From: Diplonema papillatum
Taxonomy: Eukaryota; Euglenozoa; Diplonemea; Diplonemida; Diplonemidae
Direction of reading: 5' to 3'
NCBI GenBank assembly: GCA_030068145.1
Contig: JAPJBO010000657.1
Span: forward strand, 62,001-126,000
DNA length: 64,000 nucleotides
Below, piece after piece: positions 11,246 to 20,506 of the stretch; within the stretch, counting starts at the first letter, position 1, and each line of letters starts with the position of its first letter. The notes beneath the pieces were generated by a model. It was not told the origin of the DNA. It searched no databases and was given only the letters and a program-made list of their open reading frames with translations. Both the position numbers and the translations under genes were made by a program.

Positions 11246-11972
11246 CGAAGTTCATGCCCAGCACATAGACCTTCTGGATTTGAATCGCAAGATTTGATGA
11301 AAATTTGAGGGTGGCAAGATCAATGGATCTTGAATGAGAGTGACGGACGACGTCCAAACGATTAGTATGGCGCAAGAGACGAACGCGACGCCGGCGATGC
11401 GGATTATCGCCTGGTTCTTTGCATTCTAACTCGTCACAGCCTGCCGACATCTACCAGCCAGAAGGGTGGACGGCTGAAGAACGGAGCAGTTGAGGCGACC
11501 CGAGGAGAAACGGTCCCTACACACTCTTACTCGTCTCTCGGGAAAGGTCAGCGCGACAGCGTTGACCGCGAGAACATACACAGGTGGGTGGGGAGAGACA
11601 GCTAAGGCGTGACTAACCCCGTCCCTGTCCCTCCCAGGGAGCCACCCCGGAGCTACCTGACGGTGGAGGCCCACACCCTTTGATTTGTTTCGATGTGTTC
11701 TCTCTCTTTCTCTCTCGTTCTCCAAGGCAGCTGCGGTTCAACGATCCCCCTGCCTCGGCACCCGATTGCCATTGGTCTGCTGAGCGAACCGAGTCAGGTG
11801 TTAAAGGTGGGGAGACGGGCTCAATTCTGCGATTCGACCCCTCTTTCGGTCTTGATCCAAGAACCGAACAGCCACCCCCACCACCCCCCCCCCAGGCACA
11901 CACCCCCTTTCGCAGAAGCAGAGATGTTAGGCTCTGGAAAGAGGGGAAACCCACAGCAAGAATTGTTTTCGC
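11245..11972. other. gene-free stretch after C32; R20 fragment
   Basis: R20-like GCGACGCCGGCGATGCGGAT..TTCTTTGCATTCTAAC at 11386-11430. The rest has no recognised repeat or gene. Confidence 0.5.
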
Positions 11973-12007
11973 AAAAAAAAAAAAAAAAAAAAAAAAAAAT
12001 GTCGAAC

Positions 12008-12100
12008 CGTCGGCATTAGGCAACAACGACACTCACAGCACACAAGCGCACGTACTGCCATCGCCGCAGATACGATCCGCATATTAACATACCGGTACGA
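12008..12100 (+). repeat. R2b head fragment after A27
   Basis: The A-run at 11973-11999 is followed by CGTCGGCATTAGGCAACAAC and CACGTACTGCCATCGCCGCA, the R2b head. The core is absent. Confidence 0.65.
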
Positions 12101-12175
12101 TACCTGAACCCTATTCCGACGACGCCGAGCCGGGCAATTGTGTCCGGTTGAAACCGGGTTTATTTTCTTGTATAC

Positions 12176-12237
12176 GCACCTGCTTTGTAGGAAATGCTTG
12201 AGGAGGCTGCCAGCTGCACAAGATCAACGGAGATTTT
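12176..12237 (+). repeat. R1 repeat, 5' fragment
   Basis: GCACCTGCTTTGTAGGAAAT through GATCAACGGAG; the remainder is absent and fold-back module A begins just downstream. Confidence 0.7.
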
Positions 12238-12246
12238 TTGTGCGGT

Positions 12247-12362
12247 GTAATGCCCTTATATCCCACTCAAAACAAATTTGTGCCCTTATATCCCACTTCA
12301 AACAAATTTTGTGCCCTTATATCCCAAACTGGGATATAAGGGCACAAATTTGTTTTGACAAA
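12247..12362. repeat. fold-back module A, left copy
   Basis: Three copies of TGCCCTTATATCCCA, spaced by CAAACAAATTTTG-like linkers (about 33 bp per unit), are followed by the inverted form TGGGATATAAGGGCA. The arms CAAATTTGTGCCCTTATATC and their complement can form a long hairpin. The same module occurs at 17045-17217, on the far side of the hAT remnant. Confidence 0.8.
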
Positions 12363-12390
12363 TTTGAATCGAGGAAAATGCTGGAAAACT

Positions 12391-12471
12391 TGCCGAGGAG
12401 GGGCTTGAACCCCCGACCACTCACCTTGAAACCCAAGGGTGGTTGGCTCGACCATCCGGATACCTACGGCG
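12391..12471 (-). pseudogene. degenerate tRNA-like sequence
   Basis: On the minus strand the 3' part has a good T-arm and B-box (GGGGGTTCAAGCCCCTC) followed by CTCGGCA, which pairs with the 5' GCCG at 4-5 of 7 acceptor positions. The D region contains GGATGGTCGAG. The anticodon region does not fold normally: it forms CCTTG-GGTTT-CAAGG inside an outer CCAC/GTGG pairing, so no standard 7-nt loop or anticodon can be assigned. It could be a tRNA pseudogene, a tRNA-derived element head or an unusual tRNA. It abuts the fold-back at 12247-12362. Confidence 0.3.
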
Positions 12472-12752
12472 AAAAAAAAAAACTTTTCGTCCAGCCGGAC
12501 GCTGGACTCCTGTTGCTGTTGCTATTGCCACTGCATGCGTCCACGCTGACATTGGCAGTGACATGGAGACATCACGTGTCGCGAGTTGACGCCCACGCCT
12601 GGCACGGCGAGCCAAAGCCGAAATCGAACCCGAACCCAGAAGTTCTGAGGAGTGATGGTGGCAGAACCGAACCCGAAACCGAACCTCAACCCGAAACCGA
12701 ACCAGTGCCCGATAGCCTCGGATAGGAAACCAAACTCGGAACTGAACCCAGA

Positions 12753-13253
12753 TTACAAGACAGATGGCCAGAACCGCGGAGGACGGTGGGCTAACAACCC
12801 AAGGTGGCGACACAGTCGGACACTGTTGCCGACAGACGGAATCTGCAGCTCACGCAAGAATGGCTGATTCCTTCCTAAAGTCATCAACTGTCGTTGTGCC
12901 CACGCCTGCACCGCAACTGGTTGCACACACACCGGTTGCACGACGGTGGACACAGCTTCCTTCACTGCAGGCTTCACTGCGTAAGTGAAATCAGCTGTGA
13001 CTGTGGCTGACTCGCAGCCGCGTGACAGCGGCGCCTTCCCTCCACTGAGCCAGTAGTCCCGGTCCTGCTGCTGTTCCTTGCTGCAGCTGCTGCTCCATTG
13101 TCCAGAGGTAACTGGACCAGGCTCCCCACTCCAGGCACTCGGAGTCGGACAGCTATAGCGATACCCTGTGTTCTGGTCCCCGAATCTGGAGGTGAATCCT
13201 GCAGACGTGCGGTGGGTGTGCAGTTTACGGCTGCCGCGACACTGTCCGGTCAC
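12753..13253 (-). CDS. unknown ORF, possible exon within non-repetitive DNA
   Basis: This 166-codon minus-strand frame lies in one of the few stretches with no visible repeat copies. Its middle (roughly residues 20-110) has a balanced composition with spaced Cys, Trp and Tyr, for example NTGYRYSCPTPSAWSGEPGP. On the minus strand CGTCTGCAG near its start could be a splice acceptor. No domain is recognised. ORFs of this length arise by chance in a window this size, so it is only a candidate. It sits between the left fold-back (12.25 kb) and the left 13.73 kb array of the nested structure described for 12.2-17.2 kb. Confidence 0.2.
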   Translation of the reverse strand: MTGQCRGSRKLHTHRTSAGFTSRFGDQNTGYRYSCPTPSAWSGEPGPVTSGQWSSSCSKEQQQDRDYWLSGGKAPLSRGCESATVTADFTYAVKPAVKEAVSTVVQPVCVQPVAVQAWAQRQLMTLGRNQPFLRELQIPSVGNSVRLCRHLGLLAHRPPRFWPSVL

Positions 13254-13288
13254 TCAGTGACTGACACTGTGACAGTCACAGTGTGACA
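13249..13288. repeat. short palindrome, CACTGTGAC-type
   Basis: CTGACACTGTGAC and GTCACAGTGTGACAC form a nearly perfect hairpin, preceded by GTCACTCAGTGAC, itself a palindrome. No TIR partner or flanking duplication was found. Confidence 0.5.
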
Positions 13289-13724
13289 CAGCCTCAACAA
13301 GGACAGTGGAGAATGACCGTGGTCACTGGTATGTCAGGCCAAGAAACGGATCATGAGTCTGATGAGATCAGTTGTCTCGCCTGACTCTCGGCTGTAGCAT
13401 CTGGCCAGCTACTACAGTTCTGTCACCGCGATTAGCCCCGAACGTCAGCGTGGCACGCCGTGACACGCCGCACGGTCAGACGGTGCAGCCAGGCACCTGG
13501 CTCTGATGCGGTTCTCTTGAGTACTTGCTTGAGCCTCCCAAGTTGAGGCACCCGATCGGGGATCGAGTGTGGCCGCGGTGGCCAGCTTGAAGTTGTGAAA
13601 CGGTGCAACCAGTCGCTCTGAGGCACCCAGAACGTCTTGAGACGTCTCGGGTGGGGCACTGAAGCCAGCTTTATGCCTACGGACAAGGAAACACCAAAAA
13701 CGAATGGAACGGGCTGGACTGGGT

Positions 13725-13965
13725 CAAAAATTTTGGTCAAATTTTAGGGGTCCAAATTTTTGGGTCGAAAATTTTGGTCGAGATTTTTGGTCCAAGTCTT
13801 TGGTCGAAATTCTTGGGGTCCAATTTTTGGGGTCGAAATTTTGGGTCCAAAAATTTTGGTCGAAATTTTTGGTCGAAATTTTGGGTCCAAATTTTTGGTC
13901 AAAATTTTTGGGGTCCAATTTTTGGGGTCGAAATTTTGGGTCCAAAATTTTTGGGAAACTTACAA
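13725..13965 (+). repeat. minisatellite module B, left copy
   Basis: This is a degenerate tandem array of short T-rich units such as TTTTTGGTCGAAATTTTGGG and TCCAAATTTTTGGGGTC. Frames across it read as FWSKFLGSNFWGRNFG-like repeats, which are by-products of the array and not a gene. It is in the same orientation as the array at 16692-16975. Confidence 0.85.
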
Positions 13966-14181
13966 ATATATGCGCGATAAACTGCCGAAAAAACTGTGCG
14001 CATACGAAACGTATGCGCGAAAAACTGTTTTTTTTACAAATATATGCGCGAAAAAACTAAAATTGACAAATATATGCGCGGTGCATATGTTTGTCAGTTT
14101 TAGTTTTTTCGCGCATATATTTGAAAAAAAAACAGTTTTTCGCGCATATATTTGTAAAAAACAGTTTTTTCGCGCATATGC
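13966..14181. repeat. fold-back module C, left copy
   Basis: Units of ACAAATATATGCGCGAAAAA with a run of T alternate. The centre is a palindrome: ACAAATATATGCGCG is followed by its complement further on (CGCGCATATATTTG). Two or three units per arm can pair into a long hairpin. It abuts module B on its left. Confidence 0.85.
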
Positions 14182-14421
14182 CACAATTCTTGTTGGGAGA
14201 CCCCTTCAAAAAAAATCCCCCCAAAGTGCCTATTTCGAGTGTTTAGCCTCATTAAAGCCATCAAAAGTGAATTCAGACGGGTTTTTGACGCCAAACACAG
14301 CATCGCGAGAATATGGGGTCCACAATGAATGTACTTCAACATACTATACAAAATGACATACACTCACACATTTGTAAAAATACCATGAAGTTCGTAGCCT
14401 ATTTTAGGGCCCACAAAGTGA

Positions 14422-15522
14422 CTATTTCGGGTGTATGATGCCAAAAACAACGAGAGGTTCCACAACGGATGTACCATGCAGGGTCAAAACCTTGTGTCTT
14501 TTTGGAAATGGCCAAAAAAGAAATTCCGGAAAAAAATTGGGTTTTTTGAATTTTAAAATTTTGGAACAAAAACTGCGGTAATTTTTGATGAAGTTGAGCA
14601 AATTTTTTTTTTTTTCCATTTTTGGCCAGGGGTTTATACGGGGCTTCGAAAAAATCCTGAGTTCCGGTCTGGGCGTGTTTTTTTTTTTGCTGCAACTGCA
14701 TGCTGTATGCCACCTTTGCCTCGTTTTGATCAGCTTCATCAAACTGAACAGTCTTTCAACCGATGCCGTTCCGAGAGGTGTCGAAAGGGCCGCGCTCATG
14801 AGGAGGCTTGTGCACGGGTACAGAGAGGTCAGTGTGACATCCATGAGAAACAGCTTTAGGGCTGCGGTATAGCTGTAGCGAGTCAGTGTGTTTGCAACAG
14901 TTTTGAGCTCCTCGAGAACAGATCTGTGCTCGTCGTCGGCTCGGGGAAAAACCTCATTCCTGAAATCTGCAATGAAGCGGGCATTGAGAAAGGGAGGAGA
15001 ACGTGCGGATCTGCCTTCCTGGGTTGGTCGGACCTTTTCCTCGCCGTAATGGGCGACAAGAATATCAACAAGTCTGACCGCCTCAGGTTGGTTTCCAGCC
15101 ACAGGCCCACTCAGGTCAAAAAGGCTGAATCCCTCCATGACACCCAGGTTGCTCTTCAAACCCGAACGAAGGTCAGAGATTAGCCCGTTAACGTAGGGCG
15201 TGGCCACTTCGGCATGATAGGCCTGGACTGTCTGGGGTGTCACGCGGGTAAAGCCTGCTAAACCTTCAGTTGCGCGGTTTATCACGACATCGCAAAGGAA
15301 GTAGGTCGGGTGATTTTCGTGCAGAAAGTCGTGCAGGGAGTTGGCCTTCTCAACTTCTGAGTCCGACTCCTTTGTCCACCGCTCGTACTCCGTGTTTGTC
15401 CCCTCTTTCGGGACGTTGGTCTGCCGTCCTGTTTGCCGAGATGCGAGCCCGAACATGCTTGCGATGTCCCGGGGAATCCCCTCCTTCTTTGGATCCACAC
15501 GCTGTAGCTTCTTTGGTGGCAT
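14422..15522 (-). pseudogene. hAT-family transposase, C-terminal remnant
   Basis: This 366-codon frame encodes the C-terminal half of a hAT superfamily transposase, the enzyme that cuts and pastes hAT DNA elements. Residues about 229-270 match the hAT dimerisation (hATC) region: LYPCTSLLMSAALSTPLGTA is followed by SVERLFSLMKLIKTRQR, the pattern typical of that domain. Residues 1-228 look like the helical stretch that precedes hATC in ZNF862-like proteins. The N-terminal BED finger and the catalytic DDE core are absent. Similarity stops at residue 270 (about position 14713), and the remaining codons run into an A-tract and the element's non-coding end. The ATG at 15522 is followed by a basic leader (MPPKKLQRVDPKKEG), so an internal deletion may have joined the old start to the C-terminus. 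Family membership is seen in the sequence; loss of activity is inferred from the missing core. Confidence 0.75.
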
Positions 15523-15710
15523 ACTGGCCCTCCCGTTACCGCTCCCACCCGGTAAGCCCCAACCCGAACGCTATGTGGTTTTTTTTTTTTTTTTTCCCCA
15601 GACCGGAAGAATTTGAGTTCCGGTCTCTCAGACCGCTAAACTAAGCCCGTATAATCGCCTGATTTTTGGGGGCCACCAGCCCCGTGGCAGTGTTTCAAAA
15701 AGACACAAGG
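14475..15710 (-). mobile_element. decayed hAT element carrying the transposase remnant
   Basis: The left end at about 14475 reads CATGCAGGGTCAAAACCTTG and continues GTGTCTTTTT. Near 15694-15708 the opposite-strand version, AAAAAGACACAAGGT, is present but breaks off before the expected TTTGACCCTGCATG, so the right terminus is eroded. About 140 bp of the left end (14475-14615) matches, inverted, the right half of the short element at 47078-47287. That defines the non-coding end of this family independently of the protein call. CAGGG termini are typical of hAT elements. No 8-bp target duplication can be demonstrated because the right end is damaged. Confidence 0.6.
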
Positions 15711-15971
15711 TACGAGCGCGGAAATCCGCCACCCGCCATTCGGCTAGAGTGCAAGAACACAATTGCGAAGCGTACTACAAACGGATAGTGTTACAAAGGC
15801 GAACGAATCATGCGAGAACCTATGGAGGGGCCCCTCGACAGCTTTCAGAACACGGCATAGTAAGTCAAGAGTCGGATAAGCGTGTGCACATTCTACTCCC
15901 GTTTGATCTGCATTTTCCACCTTGCCCCCCTTTCTTTGATCTGCTGTGTGTATTTGCAAAACAGTTCCGGC

Positions 15972-16453
15972 ACGGCGGGTTTGCGGGTTTGCGGGGTTTG
16001 CGGGTTAGGGTTTGCGGGTTTGGGTGCGCGGGTTGGCGGGTTTGCGGGTTAGAGTACGCGGGTTTGCGGGGTTTGCGGGTTAGGGTACGCGGGTTGGCGG
16101 GTTTGCGGGTTAGGGTACGCGGGTTTGCGGGTCTCGGTATGCGGGTATTAGGGTTGGCGGGTTCGGGTATGCGGGTTTGCGGGGTTTGCGGGTTAGGGTA
16201 TGCGGGTTTGCGGGTTTGCGGGGTTTGCGGGTTAGGGTGCGCGGTTTGCGGGTTTGAGGGTTCGGGTTTGCGGGGTTTGCGGGTTAGGGTACGCGGGTTG
16301 GCGGGTTTGCGGGTTAGGGTACGCGGGTTTGCGGGTCTCGGTATGCGGGTATTAGGGTTGGCGGGTTCGGGTATGCGGGTTTGCGGGGTTTGCGGGTTAG
16401 GGTATGCGAAGGTTTGCGGGTTAGGGTATGCGGGTTTGCGGGTCTGGGTATGC
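15972..16453 (+). repeat. telomere-like GGGTTAGGGT / TTTGCGGG tract with 204-bp higher-order repeat
   Basis: The tract is a mix of TTTGCGGG, GGGTTAGGGT, TACGCGGG and GGTTGGCGGG units. A block starting GGGGTTTGCGGGTTAGGGTA at 16068 recurs at 16272, a higher-order period of 204 bp that includes the distinctive CTCGGTATGCGGGTATTAGG. The long ORFs across it on both strands are repeat artefacts. It resembles degenerate telomere repeat (TTAGGG/TTTAGGG) mixed with other G-rich units. Confidence 0.8.
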
Positions 16454-16516
16454 CAGCCTCCAGTGATGAGAGGCGCTCTGCTTTTGTTGCAAAGAAAACG
16501 TATTTGTAGTGCGCGA

Positions 16517-16686
16517 AAAAACTTTTTTTTTTTTTTTACAAATATATGCGCGAAAAAACTGTTTTTTACAAATATATGCGCGAGAAAACTGTTTTTTTTT
16601 ACAAATATATGCGCGAAAAAACTAAAATTTACAAATATATGCACCGCGCATATATTTGTAAATTTTAGTTTTTCGCGCATATCCTG
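16517..16686. repeat. fold-back module C, right copy
   Basis: Four forward units of ACAAATATATGCGCGAAAAA are followed by the inverted GCGCATATATTTGTAAATTT. They are the same units as at 13966-14181. Module B follows on the right, so the order C-B here mirrors B-C on the other side of the hAT remnant. Confidence 0.85.
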
Positions 16687-16691
16687 GTATA

Positions 16692-16975
16692 TTACCCAAA
16701 ATTTTTGGTCGAATTTTTGGGTCCAAATTTTTGGTCGAAATTTTTGGGGTCCAATTTTTGGGGTCGAAATTTTGGGTCCAAAATTTTTGGTCGAAATCTT
16801 TGGTCGAAATTTTGGGTCCAAATTTTTGGTCCAATTTTTTGGCATCGAAATTTTTGGTCGAGATTTTTGGTCGAATTTTTTGGGTCCAGATTTTTGGTCA
16901 AAATCTAGTTGGGCAAAATGTTGGGGCAAAATTTGGTCGAAAATTTTGCCCTCGAATTTTTGGACGTTGTGGCCG
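16692..16975 (+). repeat. minisatellite module B, right copy
   Basis: The units are the same as at 13725-13965 (TTTTTGGTCGAAATTTTTGG, GTCCAATTTTTGGGGTCG) and it reads in the same direction. It degrades into GGGCAAAATGTTGGGGCAAA at its right edge. The protein-like repeats in its frames are artefacts of the array. Confidence 0.85.
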
Positions 16976-17044
16976 AGTCAAAGCACGCACGCCACCGGCA
17001 CCACAGGTGTCCGGTTCGGTTCCCTCAAAAGACTTTTTACACGA

Positions 17045-17217
17045 CCAAACAAATTTTGTGCCCTTATATCCCACTTCAAACAAATTTTGTGCCCTTATAT
17101 CCCAGATTGGGATATAAGGGCACAAAATTTGTTTGAAGTGGGATATAAGGGCACAAAATTTGTTTGAAGTGGGATATAAGGGCACAAATTTGTTTGGGGT
17201 GGGATATAAGGGAAATT
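17045..17217. repeat. fold-back module A, right copy
   Basis: Two forward units (AAACAAATTTTGTGCCCTTA, then TATCCCA) are followed by three inverted units (TGGGATATAAGGGCACAAAA and on), then a decayed fourth. The tandem period is about 33 bp. With 12247-12362 it brackets a 4.7-kb segment holding modules B and C, the hAT remnant and the telomere-like tract. Confidence 0.8.
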
Positions 17218-17226
17218 TACCTTTTT

Positions 17227-17292
17227 TGTGCTGTAGCCCACACGAAACGCAGGTGAATCTGGGTTCAGTGGCGGGCGTAAGCGTTCAACAAA
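17227..17292 (+). repeat. R1 repeat, middle fragment
   Basis: TGCTGTAGCCCACACGAAAC to GGCGGGCGTAAGCGTTCAAC, directly after fold-back module A. The 5' fragment at 12176-12237 ends roughly where this one begins, so the 12.24-17.22 kb structure may sit inside one R1 copy. Confidence 0.7.
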
Positions 17293-17344
17293 TTCGAGTA
17301 TTTCTGGTGCTCAGGATGTGCACCGCGGGCACCAAAAAGAAATT

Positions 17345-17518
17345 CATAGAAATATGGAATGGATCGATTTGTGACGGATCTTTCCATTGCCGCTCTCGGA
17401 GGCCAGAAAGTCGACCTATGCCGGTTAGAAAATCGACCCAAGGTTCAGTGGTTATGCCCACGTCGAACATGTCACAGAATATCCAGAATTAATCTGCAGG
17501 CGCCCCGTCGGAATAGGG
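17345..17518 (+). repeat. R18 repeat
   Basis: AGAAATATGGAATGGATCGA, TTGCCGCTCTCGGAGGCCAG and GCGCCCCGTCGGAATAGGGT. Matches 30053-30222. Confidence 0.8.
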
Positions 17519-17532
17519 TTAAGGAACCTTTA

Positions 17533-17595
17533 CGACAATGGTCACCCGGAGACTTAAACCCCCCGGATCCCTAAGAAAACTTACTCTAGAAGAAG
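17533..17595 (+). repeat. R2 unit
   Basis: ACGACAATGGTCACCCGGAG, then CCCCGGATCCCTAAGAAAAC; the tail is decayed. It follows directly on an R18 copy. Confidence 0.75.
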
Positions 17596-17751
17596 GTCGT
17601 AAGACAACCGACTGCCGCACAGCATCGTACACACAAAACGAAATTCCGCACCGGGGTTATAACTGAGCTAACTCACCTGCCCCCCCCCCCCCCCCCCCCC
17701 CCTGAAAACTGACCCCTTTCCGGTTGTAGGGGCCTTCTCCCCGTGACGGAT

Positions 17752-17990
17752 TCGCCTGTGCTCTAGTAGCACGGGTGGTCCTGGCTGTGACGAGCTACGA
17801 ACAGCCGCCTGACAAACCAGACTCACACCGCAGTCCTGTCTGCAGACACTCAGTTTCCGCGCTGATGATGGTCCGCCTTATGGTGTCCGTGGCTAAAAGG
17901 ACCGAAACACGGCGCAGACGGGACCAGTGCGGTGTTGAGCACATACCTATTCCAAGCACCTTCTTGCAATCCCCCCTCCTGAAAACGACC
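17752..17990 (+). repeat. R6 repeat, long copy
   Basis: It begins with the hairpin GTGCTCTAGTAGCACGGGTG, then GACGAGCTACGAACAGCCGC, CGCTGATGATGGTCCGCCTT, GGACCGAAACACGGCGCAGA and CCAAGCACCTTCTTGCAATC. Copies: 28903, 31247, 32258, 49119, 54640. Confidence 0.85.
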
Positions 17991-18500
17991 GCAACGACTC
18001 TCGCAATCCGGAGTGGGAGTCTGGGGTGTATGACTACACGCGGAGACCGACCGGTCCGCCAGGGCAATTTGTTGTCATTCGGGGGCCTGATGATAATGAA
18101 CACCAAACGGTAACGAACTCCGGTGCGGAATAATTCGAGCAGAACTCTCATCCCCTCCCTGCCTGAGTAGAATCACGATCACCCAAGGGGTCTTGACTGG
18201 CCCTCTGACGTGTTACTACAAAACCTCTCACTTTAAGTACTCTGCGGCACCGCTGCGTGAGGTTACCGGGTGCGAAACCGGAAGACAACTAAAGGTCCTT
18301 ATCGACACTCTCTTCACGCAGGCATCGTCTCATATGTATGGACGAAACAGGAGAGAAACCTGCCGCCCGACCGATGACTGTTACCCTGGATGTTCCCTCT
18401 CTTCAAAGCTCATTTCTTTTTGAATTCTACATGCGACACCCTTGGCTTTGTTCATAGCGCACATGATGAAAACGACCTTTGCATCTGTTCTTTTTTACAG

Positions 18501-18548
18501 TCACACACACACACACACACACACGCACACACACACACAAACACACAC
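18501..18548 (+). repeat. AC microsatellite
   Basis: ACACACACACACACAC with one G interruption and an A-rich end. Confidence 0.95.
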
Positions 18549-18680
18549 GAATAGGAGGAAAAGGAAAAAAATCTACATGCGAAAATGGAGCACACCCGGG
18601 CCTCTTTCAAGAACTCGAAAACCTTCGTCTAGTCTCGTTGTACACTCAGCGCCGATGACCCAATGTGGGGGTTCGGTTGG

Positions 18681-18873
18681 ACAAGCACCTGCTTCGTAGG
18701 AATTACTTGAGCCGGTTGCACAAGTCTCAAAGGAGGGAATGTGCTGCAACCCACACGAAACACACGTTGAATCTGGGTTTATTGCCGGGGCGCAAGACCC
18801 CACTTTGTGGTTGTATTTCTTTTCCCCTCTCTAACCCCGGTCGAAATAAGCACCGGATGAACCCAAATATTTT
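18681..18873 (+). repeat. R1 repeat, full, diverged
   Basis: It spans GCACCTGCTTCGTAGGAATT to CCGGTCGAAATAAGCACCGG and ATATTTT. It is followed immediately by another R1 (18876-19012), a head-to-tail pair. Confidence 0.75.
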
Positions 18874-18875
18874 CC

Positions 18876-19012
18876 GCATACACACCTGCGACGTAGGAAA
18901 CCCTTGAGGAGGCTGCCAGTTGCGAAATGTCAGAGGCTAATGTGCTGTAGCCCACACGAAGCACAGGTAAATCTAGGTCTCGTGGCGGGCGTAAACGTTC
19001 GACAAAAAAGTG
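18876..19012 (+). repeat. R1 repeat, 3'-truncated
   Basis: CACACCTGCGACGTAGGAAA to GGCGGGCGTAAACGTTCGAC. The 3' third (TTTGTAGTTGTATTG onwards) is missing. Confidence 0.75.
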
Positions 19013-19123
19013 GTGACTAGCGAGCCACATCCCCACAAGGATGTCAGGACACATTCCATCGCGCCCCAGCTGTCGCCTGCAGGTTTCTTTTTCTCTTGGA
19101 GGGCACGAATCCATAGTAGTGAA

Positions 19124-19159
19124 GGTCTGAAAAAGAATAATAATATTCTTTTTCAGACC
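19124..19159. repeat. perfect 16-bp hairpin
   Basis: GGTCTGAAAAAGAATA and TATTCTTTTTCAGACC are separated by 4 nt. It lies between two R1 copies. No gene ends nearby, so a terminator role is not supported. Confidence 0.7.
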
Positions 19160-19220
19160 GCTCACCGGCAGGTGACTTTAGCACTTTGTCTGACCGAGCA
19201 ATTTTCTTTTTTTTTTTTTG

Positions 19221-19420
19221 TTTAAGCACCTGCTTTGTAGGAAATGCTTGAGGAGGCTGCCAAGTGCAAAAGATCAAAGGAGGGTAAACGTGCTGTAGCC
19301 CACACGAAACACAGGTGAATCTGGGTTCAGTGGCGGGCGTAAGCGTTCAACAAAAAAGCCACTTTGTAGTTGTATTGTTTTCTCCCCCTCTAGCCTCAAG
19401 GCAGCCCCTCGAGTATTTTT
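19221..19420 (+). repeat. R1 repeat, full length
   Basis: It is preceded by a T-run (19210-19219). It lacks the CTTCGAAATGAGCACA block just before the GGCAGCCCCTCGAGTATTTT end. Confidence 0.85.
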
Positions 19421-19789
19421 TTTGTGTCTAACAAATGCAATTTGTCAAGAACAAAAACAGATCGATGACAGCGTAATGTACAAAACAGGGTTGAAGGAAG
19501 TGCGCACAAACAAAGGGACGTAAGTGAAAATGCCCGCCGTTCATCGTGACGACATTGATCTTTCTACTGTGAAATGGAGGACGTGGCCGCGGTTGAGTGA
19601 GACGAAAGCTGACGAAAGAACAACTTGTGTGTTCCAACACCAAACTGACGATCATGTCACTGTCACAGTTTACATGTCCGTGCTTCACATGGAGATCCCT
19701 AACTCAAGACATACCAGGTGAAAAAGAAGAAGAACAGCCTGAAGAGAGGGCCCAACTCGGCCTGCTCAAAAAAAAAAAAAAAAAATCGC

Positions 19790-19903
19790 TAACCCAAACA
19801 ACTTTCGGCGGTAGAGGAAACCTGCCTAAAGAGACCAACTGCCATCGGGTGGGCTATTCTGACACTTGCTGTCGTCGGGGGAAAAAAAAAAAAAAAAAAA
19901 AAC
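19790..19903 (+). repeat. R3 unit with A-runs on both sides
   Basis: CTAACCCAAACAACTTTCGG, CATCGGGTGGGCTATTCTGA and CACTTGCTGTCGTCGGGGG, then an A-run at about 19882-19901. A second A-run precedes it. Confidence 0.85.
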
Positions 19904-19999
19904 AAAAAACAGGGGTCTCTGTGTGGATGCGTCAACGCAAGAGTTTTTGAAAGGATAGCGAAAGAGCGAAGGCATATCTTTGAAAAACCGAAACCGAAA

Positions 20000-20451
20000 A
20001 ACCCTGGTTTCTGAAAACCGGGAAACCGGGTTTCAGCAAGTCCCCTGTCCATCGGGAAACCATCCTCGGTGTTGTGTTGTGCCGTTCGAATTGAAATCTT
20101 TCACTCCCCACCGCCATGAAGATAGCAACTGTATGGGCACGGGGCACGCACCGACTGGCAACCCTGCTCAACACGTGCATTCAAATCTAGATGGCTTACT
20201 ACAACAACGGTATCGCGCAAGAAGGGCAGCAGTACTGCCGGAGAGTCTCCGCCAGAAATGCTGTCGTCCGAGGAAGGCGCAGGCACATTGCAACCGTACC
20301 GCGGAACAATGATCAGGGAGCCCAATGTCAGCACCCCTATTCTAGGCTTAAGAACGTGCCGAACAGAGGCAGGGGCCGATTGATGCCGAGGGGACCCCCA
20401 GCACGCGGAGCAGCCATCTTGCCACGTGCGAAGAGAACCCATTCATGAACG
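20000..20451. other. gene-free stretch, overlapping chance ORFs
   Basis: ORFs of 85-113 codons overlap on both strands without domains. No repeat copy was found. Confidence 0.4.
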
Positions 20452-20506
20452 GTCACATGGAGACCCTAAAACCCCGGAATTTCAAGCGAACTTTAACTCT
20501 GGAAAA
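20452..20506 (+). repeat. R2 unit
   Basis: CGGTCACATGGAGACCCTAA, then CAAGCGAACTTTAACTCTGG. Confidence 0.8.

Noticed and set aside
13704-14356. ORFs reading FWSKFLGSNFWGRNFG-like repeats
   Set aside because: Products of array B; the same pattern appears in all three frames and both strands.
15749-17167. 472-codon ORF rich in GLRVRVRG repeats
   Set aside because: It runs across the telomere-like tract, fold-back C and array B. The open frame follows from repeat units with lengths divisible by three, and the opposite strand (15865-16929) is equally open.
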